DNA from: Bacteroidales bacterium
GTDB lineage: Bacteria; Bacteroidota; Bacteroidia; Bacteroidales; UBA932
Assembly (NCBI GenBank): GCA_017458145.1
Contig: JAFTGA010000031.1
Coordinates: forward strand, 1-64,000
Direction of reading: 5' to 3'
DNA length: 64,000 nt
This document shows positions 40,052-48,905 of the stretch, piece by piece (positions within the stretch are counted from its first letter, which is position 1; each line of letters begins with the position of its first letter). The translations under genes and the position numbers were made by a program. The notes below the pieces were generated by a model. It searched no databases, had not been told where the DNA came from, and was given only the letters and a program-made list of their open reading frames with translations.

Positions 40052-41202
40052 TGAAAAGAAAAATCGCCATTCTCGGATCCACCGGGTCCATAGGAACCCA
40101 GACACTGGACGTCATCCGCCAGCACCGCGACCTGTTTGAAGTCGAACTGATCTCCGCCCGGCGCAGCGTGGACCTGCTGATCAGCCAGGCCATCGAGTTC
40201 GACGCCGCGCACGTCGTAATCTGTGACGAATCCCGTTACCGGGAAGTTGCCGACGCGCTGCAGCCGCGAGGCACCCAGGTCTGGGCCGGCGTGGACAGCC
40301 TGTGCGACCTGGCGGGCATGGACTCCGTCGACATTGTCGTGGGAGCGATGGTCGGATTCAGCGGGCTGCGCCCCGCGCTGGCCGCCCTGCGCGCCGGCAA
40401 AGCCGTCGCCCTGGCCAACAAGGAGACCCTCGTGGCGGCAGGCGCCATCGTGACACGCACCGCCCGCGAACACCAGGGCGTGATCCTGCCCGTAGATTCG
40501 GAGCACTCCGCCATCTTCCAGTGCCTGCTCGCCGCCGGGGACAATCCGGTCGAGAAAGTCCATCTGACAGCCTCCGGCGGCCCGTTCCGGACCTGGGAGC
40601 GCCAGCGCATCGCCGGAGCCACGGCCGCCCAGGCACTCAAGCACCCCAACTGGGACATGGGCGCCAAGGTCACCATCGACTCCGCCACGATGATGAACAA
40701 GGGTTTCGAGGTGATCGAAGCCAAATGGCTTTTCGACCTGGACCCGGCGCAGATCGAGGTGGTCGTCCATCCCGAATCCGTCATTCACTCCATGGTCGAG
40801 TTCGCCGACGGTGCCGTGATCGCGCAGCTGGGCTGCCCGGATATGCGCGAGCCCATCGGTTTTGCGCTGAGTTTCCCCCGGCGCCTGACCGTCGGCAACA
40901 AGAGACTCAACTTCGCCGCCCTCGGATCGCTGAGCTTCGAAGCGCCTGACCTGGAGCGGTTCCCCTGCCTGGGCCTTGCCTTTGAAGCCCTCCGGCGCGG
41001 CGGGAACGCCCCCTGCGCGCTCAATGCCGCCAACGAGGTGGCCGTGGCCGCTTACCTCAAGGACTTGATCTCCTTCTATGATATTGCAAAAATCTGCGAG
41101 CGGGCGCTCTCGGGCCTGAATTTTGTAGCGGATCCTTCGCTCGAAGACATTTTCGAGACCAACCGGGAAATCGCCGCCATTGCCGATGGTTATATTCATT
41201 AA
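40051..41202 (+). CDS. dxr: 1-deoxy-D-xylulose 5-phosphate reductoisomerase
   Basis: 383 residues from a GTG overlapping the upstream TAG by one base. NADPH motif AILGSTGSIGTQTLDVI, then ALANKETLVAAGA, LPVDSEHSAIFQ, KVHLTASGGPFR, TIDSATMMNKGFEVIEA and NAANEVAVAAYL. Second step of the MEP isoprenoid pathway. rseP starts inside its 3' end, as is common in bacteria. Confidence 0.98.
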   Translation: MKRKIAILGSTGSIGTQTLDVIRQHRDLFEVELISARRSVDLLISQAIEFDAAHVVICDESRYREVADALQPRGTQVWAGVDSLCDLAGMDSVDIVVGAMVGFSGLRPALAALRAGKAVALANKETLVAAGAIVTRTAREHQGVILPVDSEHSAIFQCLLAAGDNPVEKVHLTASGGPFRTWERQRIAGATAAQALKHPNWDMGAKVTIDSATMMNKGFEVIEAKWLFDLDPAQIEVVVHPESVIHSMVEFADGAVIAQLGCPDMREPIGFALSFPRRLTVGNKRLNFAALGSLSFEAPDLERFPCLGLAFEALRRGGNAPCALNAANEVAVAAYLKDLISFYDIAKICERALSGLNFVADPSLEDIFETNREIAAIADGYIH

Positions 41203-42487
41203 GATTCTTCAAGTCATCCTGGCCCTGTCCGTGCTCATCATCATCCATGAGTTCGGACACTATCTCTGGGCCCGCCTGTTCAAAATCCGCGTAGAGAAAT
41301 TCTACCTCTTCTTCGACCTGGGCGGCAAGGCCCTTGCGCGCTGGCACTGGGGCGGGACGGAGTTCGGCATCGGGTGGCTGCCCTTCGGAGGATACTGCAA
41401 GATCGCCGGGATGATCGACGAATCGATGGACCTGGAGCAGATGAAGCAGGAGCCGAAGCCCTGGGAGTTCCGATCCCACCCGGCCTGGCAGCGGCTGCTG
41501 GTGATGGCCGGCGGCGTGATCAACAATTTCATTTTCGCCATTCTGGCCTATATCGCCATCATGGCCATCTGGGGCCAGTCCTACATCGCCAACCAGGGCA
41601 GCCGGATCTACGTGGACGAACTCGCCTACGAAATGGGCTTCCGCTCCGGCGACGAGATCCTGCGGCTGGACGACTACGTGCCGGAGAATTTCGGGATGCT
41701 GCAGGCCGACCTGGCGCGCCGCAGCGTACACAAGGCGACCGTGCGGCGCGGGTCAGATACCCTTGATATCTACATTGACCAGGCCCGTATCGGGGAAATC
41801 ATCAACGACCCGATGATGTTCGACCTGGCCATCCCCTTCGTCGTAGACTCCGTGATGGCCGGCGGGCTCAATGCCGGCTCCGGCCTGCGCCGGGGCGACC
41901 GGATCGCCGCCATCGACGGACAATCCGTGGAGTTCGTGCAGGACTCCCGCGCCCTGCTCGCCGCCCGATCCTCGCAGGAAGTGGCGACGGAAGTGGTGCG
42001 CGGCGCCGACACCCTCGGCCTGCCCGTCCAGGTGGACAGTCTCGGCCGCATCGGCGTGTTCATGCAGATGCCCAACGTCCACACCCGGCGCTACAACCTG
42101 CTGGAAGCCATCCCGGCCGGCTGGCAGATGGCCGGACAGAGCATCGGCGGCTATCTGGACGACCTGCGCCTGCTCGCCCGCCCGTCTACCGGCGCCTACA
42201 AGTCCGTGGGCAGTTTCATCGCCATCGGCCAGGTCTTTCCGGACACCTGGGACTGGTACCGCTTCCTCAACATCCTCGCCCTGCTGTCCATCATGCTCGG
42301 CGTAATGAACCTGCTTCCCATCCCGGGCCTGGACGGCGGCCACATCCTCTTCACCCTCTATGAGATCATCTCCGGCCGCAAGCCCGGCGAGAAGTTCCTC
42401 GTCGCCGCACAGATGATCGGCATGGCGCTCATTTTCGGCCTGATGTTCCTGGCATTCGGCAACGACATTTCCCGACTCATCCATTAA
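41186..42487 (+). CDS. rseP: RIP zinc metalloprotease RseP
   Basis: 433 residues from the ATG at 41186, overlapping dxr by 17 bases. Site-2 protease motifs: HEFGH in the first helix, a PDZ-like periplasmic region (RSGDEILRLDDYVPENFG; a second, SGLRRGDRIAAIDGQSVEF) and the C-terminal NLLPIPGLDGGH. Cleaves membrane-spanning anti-sigma factors or signal-peptide remnants within the membrane. Two PDZ-like segments are seen as in the E. coli enzyme. Confidence 0.95.
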   Translation: MVIFIKILQVILALSVLIIIHEFGHYLWARLFKIRVEKFYLFFDLGGKALARWHWGGTEFGIGWLPFGGYCKIAGMIDESMDLEQMKQEPKPWEFRSHPAWQRLLVMAGGVINNFIFAILAYIAIMAIWGQSYIANQGSRIYVDELAYEMGFRSGDEILRLDDYVPENFGMLQADLARRSVHKATVRRGSDTLDIYIDQARIGEIINDPMMFDLAIPFVVDSVMAGGLNAGSGLRRGDRIAAIDGQSVEFVQDSRALLAARSSQEVATEVVRGADTLGLPVQVDSLGRIGVFMQMPNVHTRRYNLLEAIPAGWQMAGQSIGGYLDDLRLLARPSTGAYKSVGSFIAIGQVFPDTWDWYRFLNILALLSIMLGVMNLLPIPGLDGGHILFTLYEIISGRKPGEKFLVAAQMIGMALIFGLMFLAFGNDISRLIH

Positions 42488-42499
42488 AGATCAAAAGAT

Positions 42500-43516
42500 A
42501 TGAAAAGACATCCGTCCCTCCTCCTGACCGCACTGGCCGCGCTGCTGGCCTTGAGCGGATGCAAGAACACGGGAAGCCTGCTGCCCGCCGTCAGCGGCAA
42601 GGCAGGCGAAATCATCGTCGTGATGGAGAAGCCCGACTGGGAAAACTCCCTGGGCAACGACGTGCGCGGCCTGCTGGCCCAGGACTGCGCCTGGCTGGCC
42701 CAGAAAGAGCCCCTTTACAACCTCGTCAACGTGGTCCCGTCCGCGTTCGCGGACCTGTTCAAGGTGCACCGCAACATCCTCCTCTTCCAGGTGAATCCGC
42801 AGATCGACTCCGTCGGCATCATCTTCAAGCACGACGTGTGGGCCGCGCCCCAGTGCGTCATCCAGCTCAGCGCCCCGACCTCCGCACAGGCTTCCGAACT
42901 GCTCAGCCAGAAAGGTGCCATGATCATCGGCTCCTTCGAGCAGGCTGAGCGCGACCGCGTGATCCGCAACACCCTCCGCTATGAAGAGCTCTCCCTCTAC
43001 CCGAAGGTCGCGGAGATTTTCGGCGGCTCTCCCCACTTTCCTTCCGGCTACAAGCTCCGCAAGGCTACCGGGGACTTCGTCTGGATCGCCGATGACAAGG
43101 AAGGCGTTTATCAAGATGTCTTCGTGTACCGTTATCCCGCTGAAAGTGATCCCTTCACGCTGGACAAGATCATCGCGCACCGCAACGCCATGATGCAGGA
43201 CAACGTCCCGGGGATGTTCGACGGCACCTACATGACTACCAGCGAATTCTTCCCGCCGACCGTGGAATACCTCAAATACCGCGGACGCGATCTCGCCCAG
43301 ACCCGAGGCATGTGGGAAGTGCAGAACGACTTCATGGGAGGTCCGTTCGTCTCGCACTCCTTCTACAGCCCGGACGGCAGCGAAATCATCGTGGCCGAAG
43401 CTTTTGTCTATGCCCCCCGCTTCGACAAGCGGCAGTATCTCCGCCAGGTTGAGTCCCTTCTCTATTCCTGGGAATGGAAGAAGCCGGAAACGATGGAAGA
43501 AAAAGCTGAAAATTAG
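42500..43516 (+). CDS. DUF4837 family lipoprotein
   Basis: 338 residues. Lipobox ALSGC near residue 21. The body matches DUF4837: GKAGEIIVVMEKPDWENSLG, FADLFKVHRNILLFQVNPQI, a long helix-rich middle, and the C-terminal FVSHSFYSPDGSEIIVAEAF, VYAPRFDKRQYLRQVESLLY. The family is restricted to Bacteroidetes and its role is unknown; location after rseP suggests an envelope function. Confidence 0.88.
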   Translation: MKRHPSLLLTALAALLALSGCKNTGSLLPAVSGKAGEIIVVMEKPDWENSLGNDVRGLLAQDCAWLAQKEPLYNLVNVVPSAFADLFKVHRNILLFQVNPQIDSVGIIFKHDVWAAPQCVIQLSAPTSAQASELLSQKGAMIIGSFEQAERDRVIRNTLRYEELSLYPKVAEIFGGSPHFPSGYKLRKATGDFVWIADDKEGVYQDVFVYRYPAESDPFTLDKIIAHRNAMMQDNVPGMFDGTYMTTSEFFPPTVEYLKYRGRDLAQTRGMWEVQNDFMGGPFVSHSFYSPDGSEIIVAEAFVYAPRFDKRQYLRQVESLLYSWEWKKPETMEEKAEN

Positions 43517-43539
43517 TTTGTCATATCCAAAAATCTTTC

Positions 43540-43547
43540 TATCTTTG
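43540..43547 (+). promoter_or_regulatory. -7 box TATCTTTG for tRNA-Glu/rpsT
   Basis: Perfect match 38 bases before the tRNA-Glu 5' end. Confidence 0.5.
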
Positions 43548-43585
43548 CAATCCCAAATTGGCAGAGAAAGCCAAGGGATGAGTTT

Positions 43586-43660
43586 GGTGGGTTCGTATAA
43601 CGGCTAGTACTCAAGATTTTCATTCTTGCAATAGGAGTTCGATTCTCCTACCCACTACCA
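43586..43660 (+). tRNA. tRNA-Glu (anticodon TTC), CCA encoded
   Basis: Cloverleaf seen by eye: acceptor GGTGGGT with ACCCACT, D-arm around TCGTATAACGGCTAG, anticodon stem CAAGA/TCTTG with loop TTTTCAT giving TTC, and T-arm GGAG-TTCGATT-CTCC. The 3' CCA is encoded. rpsT lies 19 bases downstream. Confidence 0.92.
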
Positions 43661-43679
43661 AATATTAAAAAAAGAAACA

Positions 43680-43934
43680 ATGGCAAATACAGCATCCGCT
43701 AAGAAAGCCGATCGCCAGAGCGAAAGGCACAGACTGCATAATCGCTATTATGCAAAGACCACCCGCAACGCTATCCGTGACATCCGCAACACCACCGACA
43801 AGGCCACGGCCCAGGCCAACGCCCCGAAGGTGTACGCGATGATCGACAAGCTCGCCAAGATTGGCCTCATCCACAAGAACAAGGCTTCCAATCTCAAGAG
43901 CGGCATTGCGGTTTACATCAACAAACTTGCTTAA
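43680..43934 (+). CDS. rpsT: 30S ribosomal protein S20
   Basis: 84 residues, lysine/arginine-rich helical bundle typical of S20: [56 protein letters not shown] with [11 protein letters not shown] at the end. Binds 16S rRNA. It sits between two tRNA genes and is the last host gene before the prophage. Confidence 0.97.
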   Translation: MANTASAKKADRQSERHRLHNRYYAKTTRNAIRDIRNTTDKATAQANAPKVYAMIDKLAKIGLIHKNKASNLKSGIAVYINKLA

Positions 43935-43949
43935 TCGCGGTTTTTGACG

Positions 43950-43957
43950 TATATTTG
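43950..43957 (+). promoter_or_regulatory. -7 box TATATTTG for tRNA-Pro
   Basis: Perfect match; the tRNA-Pro 5' end is nine bases downstream. Confidence 0.5.
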
Positions 43958-43966
43958 TAATCGCAT

Positions 43967-44040
43967 CGGGATGTAGCGCAGTTGGCTAGCGCACTACGTT
44001 CGGGACGTAGGGGTCGTCTGTTCGAGTCAGATCATCCCGA
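43967..44040 (+). tRNA. tRNA-Pro (anticodon CGG); probable phage attachment site
   Basis: Acceptor CGGGATG/CATCCCG, D-arm with AGTTGGCTAGC, anticodon stem CTACG/CGTAG around TTCGGGA giving CGG, T-arm GTCTG-TTCGAGT-CAGAT. The 3' end continues CCCA, so an exact CCA is not encoded after the discriminator A. The integrase gene starts 136 bases further on, so the 3' half of this tRNA is the likely attL core. Confidence 0.9.
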
Positions 44041-44047
44041 CCCAAAT

Positions 44048-44090
44048 CCGGCAACGACTTGAAAAACAGTTCGTTACCGGAATTTTTATT
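44048..44090 (+). terminator. Intrinsic terminator after tRNA-Pro
   Basis: 10-bp arms CCGGCAACGA (44048-44057) and TCGTTACCGG (44071-44080), one mismatch, followed by AATTTTTATT. It ends the tRNA transcript and insulates the integrase. Confidence 0.75.
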
Positions 44091-44097
44091 ACAAACC

Positions 44098-44119
44098 GGG
44101 TCAAATACGGGTCAAATAT
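44098..44119 (+). repeat. Tandem direct repeat CGGGTCAAATA x2
   Basis: Two adjacent 11-base copies between the terminator and the integrase gene. Possibly an integrase arm-type site. Confidence 0.4.
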
Positions 44120-44175
44120 TTTCTTTGGATGACATCCTGGAGGCAGCCTTCGGGGAGTCGGCCAAAGAAAAAAAA

Positions 44176-45342
44176 ATGTTTCTTTTCAAACCGCTCCCGG
44201 GGGTAGATTACAGACCTCCGAAACTGACACGGGGCAATCCCGATTGGGTCATCCGCTATTACGTGAAAGACCCGGCGACAGGCCGCCTGCGCCGGATCCG
44301 GATCAAGGTCAACCACATCAATCCGTTGAAAGAACGCGTGCGCGTCGCGCGTGAGATGATGGCCGCCATCAGCGAACGCCTCGCCCTGGGATGGAACCCC
44401 CTTCGCGACGCATCCGCCCCGAAGTCGTCCGTCTCTGCATTTGATGCCTACGACGCTTTCCTGAAGGTCAAGGCCAAGGAAGCCGAAGCGCAGTCGCTCG
44501 CCTCCTACAAGTCCTACATCAAGATCTTCACCGGGTGGCTGAAGGAGAACGGCTTCGACCAGCCGCGCCCGATCGGCTGCGTGACCAGGGAGACGGCACT
44601 GGCATTCATGGACCATCTCGATGAGAATGCCGGCATCTCGGCGCGAACCTGGAACAACTATCTCTCCTTCCTGCAGACGCTCCACGCCTGGCTGCAGGAG
44701 AAGGGCTTCATTCCGTCCAACCCGTTCGACGGCATCAAGCGCAAGCCCAAGCGCCTGACGGCCAAGAAGCGCCGGACGTTCACCGACGAAGAGCTCGCGT
44801 GTCTGTTTGCTTGGCTGGAGGCTCACAACCGGGAGTTCCTGGCCGTCTGTCTGCTCTGCTACGCCTGTTTCATCCGCCCCAAGGAAATCGCGCTGCTGCG
44901 CTGCTCGGATATTGACCTGGAAGCGCAAACCGTCCATGTGCGCAGCGAGATCGCCAAGAACGACAACGACTCTTTCCGGACCATCCCGGATGCCGTACTC
45001 CCCTACCTGCAGCGCCTGGATCTCTCGCATCCGGACTGGGCGCTGTTCGGCAAAAACTATGGGGACGGAGAAGATTTCAGACCGGGGCCGACACCGGCCG
45101 ACCAACGGAAATTCGCCGGATACTGGTCCGGCTGGATCCGCCCGGCCCTCGGCTTCCCTACGGAGCTGCAGCTCTACAGTCTGAAGGATACCGGCATCAC
45201 CAACATGGCCACCGCCGGCGTGGCCATCAACCTGGTGCAGCAGCAGGCCGACCACTCCAACGTGGCCATCACCTCCATCTACCTGGGAAAGAAGCCGGAG
45301 GCCAACGCCCGCATCAAGGGCGCGGCCATCCTGCCGAAATAA
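44176..45342 (+). CDS. int: Phage tyrosine integrase
   Basis: About 388 residues from the first in-frame ATG; an upstream TTG (44059) would add 39 residues and cannot be excluded. SAM-like core-binding domain (about 90-190: AFDAYDAFLKVKAKE, TWNNYLSFLQTLHAWLQE) and catalytic domain with Arg in CFIRPKEIALLRCSDID, LYSLKDTGITNMATAG in the second box and the nucleophile Tyr in DHSNVAITSIYL. The usual HxxR has YxxK, as in many Bacteroidetes phage integrases. Rightward, next to tRNA-Pro, opposing the late operon. Confidence 0.92.
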   Translation: MFLFKPLPGVDYRPPKLTRGNPDWVIRYYVKDPATGRLRRIRIKVNHINPLKERVRVAREMMAAISERLALGWNPLRDASAPKSSVSAFDAYDAFLKVKAKEAEAQSLASYKSYIKIFTGWLKENGFDQPRPIGCVTRETALAFMDHLDENAGISARTWNNYLSFLQTLHAWLQEKGFIPSNPFDGIKRKPKRLTAKKRRTFTDEELACLFAWLEAHNREFLAVCLLCYACFIRPKEIALLRCSDIDLEAQTVHVRSEIAKNDNDSFRTIPDAVLPYLQRLDLSHPDWALFGKNYGDGEDFRPGPTPADQRKFAGYWSGWIRPALGFPTELQLYSLKDTGITNMATAGVAINLVQQQADHSNVAITSIYLGKKPEANARIKGAAILPK

Positions 45343-45365
45343 AAAGCCCGAACTGCTCCGGGCCC
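45341..45365 (-). terminator. Terminator of the phage late operon
   Basis: Minus strand: arms GCCCG and CGGGC (45346-45350, 45359-45363) followed by TTTTTA, placed between the convergent late operon and the integrase. Confidence 0.65.
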
Positions 45366-45366
45366 A

Positions 45367-45894
45367 TCAAAAAGTCAGCGTTACACCAGCGGTGGCGCCG
45401 AGGCCGGGCCGGATGGCGGTGCCGTCCCAGAATATGCCGGGCCCGGCCGTCAGGCCGAAGCTGATGCGAGGCTTCCGGACATCACGCGCCACAACCGTTT
45501 TCGATTCTGAGGTCGCATAGATGGTTTTCGGCCACACGTCCAGGGAGACCAGCCGCGGCCGGATACCGGCTACGACGGCCCGGTAGTCCTCGTTCTCATA
45601 GGAAACCATTTCCTCCATCACCGGCACGGCGAGCGTGTCGCCCGGATGGACGTCCGCGGAATCCGGCGGCACCACGACCGGGAGCAGGATAAAGTGGAGA
45701 TCCAGCCGGGAGGCAGGCTCCGGAGCGGCGACGTGGATCGGCCGGCGGATGATGGTTGTGTCATGCCGCTCGATGATCTCGGGCCGCACGCTCTTCCGGC
45801 CGACGACCCAGCCGATCCCATAAAAGCTGATGCAGCAGGTAGCGAGCAGCAGCGCGGCGAAGACGGCCTGGACGAGTTTCTCACATCCAGTCAT
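45367..45894 (-). CDS. Phage membrane-anchored protein (spanin-like position)
   Basis: 175 residues from MTGCEKLVQAVFAALL; overlaps the endolysin stop by four bases. One N-terminal helix (about 8-30), then a long periplasmic part with proline-rich stretches (LLPVVVPPDSADVHPGD) and a glycine-rich beta end (SFGLTAGPGIFWDGTAIRPG). It resembles DUF6808-type proteins in Bacteroides phages. Placement as the last late gene, directly after holin-like and endolysin genes, fits a spanin-like lysis role, but this is inference. Confidence 0.65.
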   Translation of the reverse strand: MTGCEKLVQAVFAALLLATCCISFYGIGWVVGRKSVRPEIIERHDTTIIRRPIHVAAPEPASRLDLHFILLPVVVPPDSADVHPGDTLAVPVMEEMVSYENEDYRAVVAGIRPRLVSLDVWPKTIYATSESKTVVARDVRKPRISFGLTAGPGIFWDGTAIRPGLGATAGVTLTF

Positions 45895-46334
45895 TTGTCC
45901 ACCTCCTTCACCATGATCAGGCCGCGCTGCTGCCCGGCATTGTTGAACCTTCCGATGTGGAGCCACTTAGCCCCGGTCTTCTTGTTGCTCTCGATCAGGA
46001 GCTGGTCGAACCGGGTGCCGGTCTTGCGGAGCCAGGCCACCGTGAAGTCCCGGAACTTGCTGAAGCTGCCGGACACCTGCAGATCTGCCGCATCTCCTTT
46101 CTGGTGGACCGAGGTGGGCACTCCTCCGACGGCCTTGTTGAGCGCCGGGCATCGGTAGCCGGACGAAACATGGATCGGCATGCCATATGCCGCCCGGAGC
46201 GGATCCAGGATCTCCTCGACCATGCCTTCCAGGTGTTCCACAACCTCGAAGCTCGGCGTGTTGTCAATCCCTTTCTTTTTGGCGGTGTCGGAGCGGATGA
46301 ATTCCGACAGCTCGAAATACTTATGCTTCTTCAT
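45891..46334 (-). CDS. Phage endolysin, M15 D-Ala-D-Ala carboxypeptidase fold
   Basis: 147 residues from MKKHKYFELSEFIRSDTAKK. Peptidase_M15_3 zinc motifs: IHVSSGYRCPALNKAVGG, SVHQKGDAADLQV (His and Asp ligands) and WLHIGRF (third His region). Cuts the peptidoglycan stem. Overlaps the holin-like gene upstream by 14 bases and the next gene by four, a compact lysis cassette. Confidence 0.9.
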   Translation of the reverse strand: MKKHKYFELSEFIRSDTAKKKGIDNTPSFEVVEHLEGMVEEILDPLRAAYGMPIHVSSGYRCPALNKAVGGVPTSVHQKGDAADLQVSGSFSKFRDFTVAWLRKTGTRFDQLLIESNKKTGAKWLHIGRFNNAGQQRGLIMVKEVDK

Positions 46335-46653
46335 TGTCTTCGGTAGTTTCGTTGTTTTCAGAGGATCCCTTCCCATCCAGGTCCTTCACCTCGACGGTAG
46401 TTTTGCCGTGGGTCAGCTTGAAGCCCAGGCCCTCCCGGATTGCCTCTCGGAGCTCGAACAAGCCCGCAAAGGCAAAGATCCATCCGACTGCCTGCAGGAC
46501 CGTCGGATGAATCTCACCTTGAGGCGGGATGAACAGCGAGGCGATGAACATGCCGATGCTCACAATCATGCACAGCCACAGCCCAACGGTCGTGGATGTG
46601 CTCACATTTCGGGTCAGCGCCCGGAAGCGGGCGAGGCGTCTTTTTTGTGTCAT
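46321..46653 (-). CDS. Holin-like 2TM phage protein
   Basis: 110 residues. Cationic N-terminus (TQKRRLARFRALTRN), helix 1 (VGLWLCMIVSIGMFIASLFI), a short loop, helix 2 (LQAVGWIFAFAGLFELREAI), then a charged, acidic tail (KGSSENNETTEDNEEA). Topology and position next to the endolysin fit a holin. No sequence family recognised. Confidence 0.6.
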   Translation of the reverse strand: MTQKRRLARFRALTRNVSTSTTVGLWLCMIVSIGMFIASLFIPPQGEIHPTVLQAVGWIFAFAGLFELREAIREGLGFKLTHGKTTVEVKDLDGKGSSENNETTEDNEEA

Positions 46654-46670
46654 GTCCGCCCCCTTGATTG

Positions 46671-46922
46671 TTACAGTTTCGCCACCACCGCAGCGACGAC
46701 GGCAGCGACCGCCTCGGCGAGCTGCGCGCCCTTGTCGATGGAGGTCGGATGCAGGTTGTACTGGAGGTCTTCGCCGGAGCGGTAAGCGTCGAATGAGCCG
46801 AGCCCTTCGACCTGACCGTTGATGTTGTTGATGGTCTTGCCGTCCACGGAGAGGTCGCCGTTGGACTTGACCGCACCTTCCTCATACTGGAAGGAACCGG
46901 AATTGAGAGTTACTTTCGTCAT
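46671..46922 (-). CDS. Small phage protein
   Basis: 83 residues, beta-rich start (TKVTLNSGSFQYEEGAVKSN) and an Ala/Val-rich helix at the end (AEAVAAVVAAVVAKL). Late-operon position between tail-tip and lysis genes. Function unknown. Confidence 0.65.
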   Translation of the reverse strand: MTKVTLNSGSFQYEEGAVKSNGDLSVDGKTINNINGQVEGLGSFDAYRSGEDLQYNLHPTSIDKGAQLAEAVAAVVAAVVAKL

Positions 46923-46934
46923 GATAAAAAGGGA

Positions 46935-47381
46935 TTAAAGGTTGAACAGCGGATAGAGGGCTTCCACCCAGGAGAGCTTGAGGTCCTGCTTCTTGAGTTC
47001 GTCCATCAGCTTCTCGCGGTCGATTTTCTTGACCTCCACTTCCTCGGAGTAGAGCTTCGTCACTTGGTCGTTGAAGTCCTTGACGGCATCGAGATAGTCC
47101 TTGTGCTCGGTGCGGAGCTGCTTGGAGAGTTCGATCTGCTCCTCGCGGACGGTGGTTTCGTTGATTTTGGTCTGGAGGTCCTGCACGGCCTGCTCCTCGT
47201 CCTTGTAGGATTCGATGAAGACCTTGCGCATATCCTCAATCTTGGCGTCCAGCTTCTTCCCGGCATCGAGCAGGGCGAAGTGGTCGTCGATGAGGGTGTT
47301 GCGGACATCCTTGTCCTCGAATTTGTTGATTTTGATTTCTTTCAGCGCATCGAGCGCAGGTTTGATTTCGGATTTTTTCAT
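46935..47381 (-). CDS. Phage coiled-coil protein
   Basis: 148 residues from MKKSEIKPALDALKEIKINK; almost entirely charged helix (REEQIELSKQLRTEHKDYLD, EEVEVKKIDREKLMDELKKQ). It ends with a hydrophobic cap (LSWVEALYPLFNL). Probably a structural or chaperone-like late protein. Function unknown. Confidence 0.7.
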   Translation of the reverse strand: MKKSEIKPALDALKEIKINKFEDKDVRNTLIDDHFALLDAGKKLDAKIEDMRKVFIESYKDEEQAVQDLQTKINETTVREEQIELSKQLRTEHKDYLDAVKDFNDQVTKLYSEEVEVKKIDREKLMDELKKQDLKLSWVEALYPLFNL

Positions 47382-47383
47382 GA

Positions 47384-47581
47384 TTAGATTGTTCCGTTTT
47401 TGATGAGGTTTCTGATGAGTTTGTAGAGGGCAAAAGCCCAGCAAGCAAGGTTGGCAATGCCAGCCCACAGATAGATGCCGCCGTAGTTCATCGCTCCGGC
47501 GGAGGAAATGATACCGATGCCCAGCATGGCCAGCAGCACCAGCAGCCAGCCGAGGGTCTTGATTGAAGGTTTGAAATCCAT
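47384..47581 (-). CDS. Small 2TM phage protein
   Basis: 65 residues: helix 1 (LGWLLVLLAMLGIGIISSAG), YGG turn, helix 2 (LWAGIANLACWAFALYKLI), basic tail. Second holin/antiholin candidate besides 46321-46653. It overlaps no other gene; starts 15 bases after the tail-tip gene. Confidence 0.6.
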   Translation of the reverse strand: MDFKPSIKTLGWLLVLLAMLGIGIISSAGAMNYGGIYLWAGIANLACWAFALYKLIRNLIKNGTI

Positions 47582-47596
47582 AATGCAGATATTTAA

Positions 47597-48904
47597 TTAT
47601 TCGTAAACTTTTCGAGAGGAACCCTGCTGGACGCACAGGTAAACGTGTGCGCGGTCATCATACTCGTTCCCGTCTGCATCCGTTGTCGAAGTCGCAAGAG
47701 TGAATGTGTATTCATGGGGTTGGGAATCTGCCGGAACGGTGATTGCGTTCTGCGCCCGATACGCGGCCACGACCCTTCCTCCCTGCGAGATGCCGGAAGC
47801 GTACACTGTCCCGGAGTTGACCCAAGCATCAACGCCATTTACGATAGCCGTATGCTCTGCGTCCGTGTCGAACATCGCGTCACTCTCAATATAGGTAAAT
47901 ACCGTAGAGAGAGTAACGCTTGCGGCGGTGGCGTTGATGAACTTGACCTTGCATATAGCGTTGCTTCCAGATGTATCGACGCTCCCGATGATTGCTGAGA
48001 AGCCGGAAGCGGAAGCACTCTTAACGAAGCCGGCCATCGCATACCCGTCGAGGGAGATAACCCGCTCAAGCGCTGTGCCGGAGCCATTCAGAGCATTGTA
48101 GTCTGCCCACCCGTCACTTGTGTGGCCATAGGCGAGAATGGGGACCACGGTATAATTCCCATTCGGGAGATTGTTCGTTATGCTTATCGTCGCCTCCACC
48201 TCGGAGGTAAGTTCCGTGGCGAGAGACGCAGAAGAAACCCAGTACCGGTCATTCGTGTAGTTCGATTCATGAATAAACGCCAAGCCGAAATGCCATTGAG
48301 AATACTTGTTCCCGTAGCCGCTGTTCCGAAAATCATCGGCATAGAGCAACCCGGTTCCTTCATCGAATCCGGAACGCGTCCCGCTGATGTCCGGGTCTGC
48401 CCCGATGATGGAAATAATAATCACATCCCCATTCCCGAGGGTCTTGCTTCGCATCCGCATAAAGAATCCAAAAGGAGCGCCAAAGGTCACGGCGTTGGTT
48501 GTAACCGTTTCTCCGAGTCCCCACTCGCGCTGCACCTCCGAAGCCAGGGTGTACCCCTTGAAATCCAGCTTCCGATACCATTCATTGTTAGGAGAAATGC
48601 CGCGCGGGAAAGCGTATGTCCACTTCATAGTAGTATTGTAGTTCTGCCGGAAATTGCTGTAGTTGGCAGAATCTGGAATAGTCAACCCAAAATAAGCCGA
48701 CTGGAGCGCACTTTCGTATTGAGCAAAAGTTGACAACCCGGAAGCCGCGTTGCAGAATGGCTTATATCTTGCGTATTTGTTAATCAATCCCTGTTCGCCA
48801 CCGGTCTTTATGAGAGTTCCGATGTCAAGACTCGAAAGCCCAAGCGCCGAGGCTATGTCTCCCATGCCTACGGCTCCGGTTATTTTCCCATTTGTTATCG
48901 GCAT
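47597..48904 (-). CDS. Phage tail-tip/receptor-binding-type protein
   Basis: 435 residues, one base after the fibre gene. The start MPITNGKITGAVGMGDIASA recurs in Bacteroides phage tail-end proteins; the body is Ser/Thr/Asn/Gly-rich with many beta strands (YTFTLATSTTDADGNEYDDR, VYASGISQGGRVVAAYRAQN). Composition and place suggest an adhesin or fibre accessory that decides host range. Confidence 0.6.
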   Translation of the reverse strand: MPITNGKITGAVGMGDIASALGLSSLDIGTLIKTGGEQGLINKYARYKPFCNAASGLSTFAQYESALQSAYFGLTIPDSANYSNFRQNYNTTMKWTYAFPRGISPNNEWYRKLDFKGYTLASEVQREWGLGETVTTNAVTFGAPFGFFMRMRSKTLGNGDVIIISIIGADPDISGTRSGFDEGTGLLYADDFRNSGYGNKYSQWHFGLAFIHESNYTNDRYWVSSASLATELTSEVEATISITNNLPNGNYTVVPILAYGHTSDGWADYNALNGSGTALERVISLDGYAMAGFVKSASASGFSAIIGSVDTSGSNAICKVKFINATAASVTLSTVFTYIESDAMFDTDAEHTAIVNGVDAWVNSGTVYASGISQGGRVVAAYRAQNAITVPADSQPHEYTFTLATSTTDADGNEYDDRAHVYLCVQQGSSRKVYE

Positions 48905-48905
48905 A

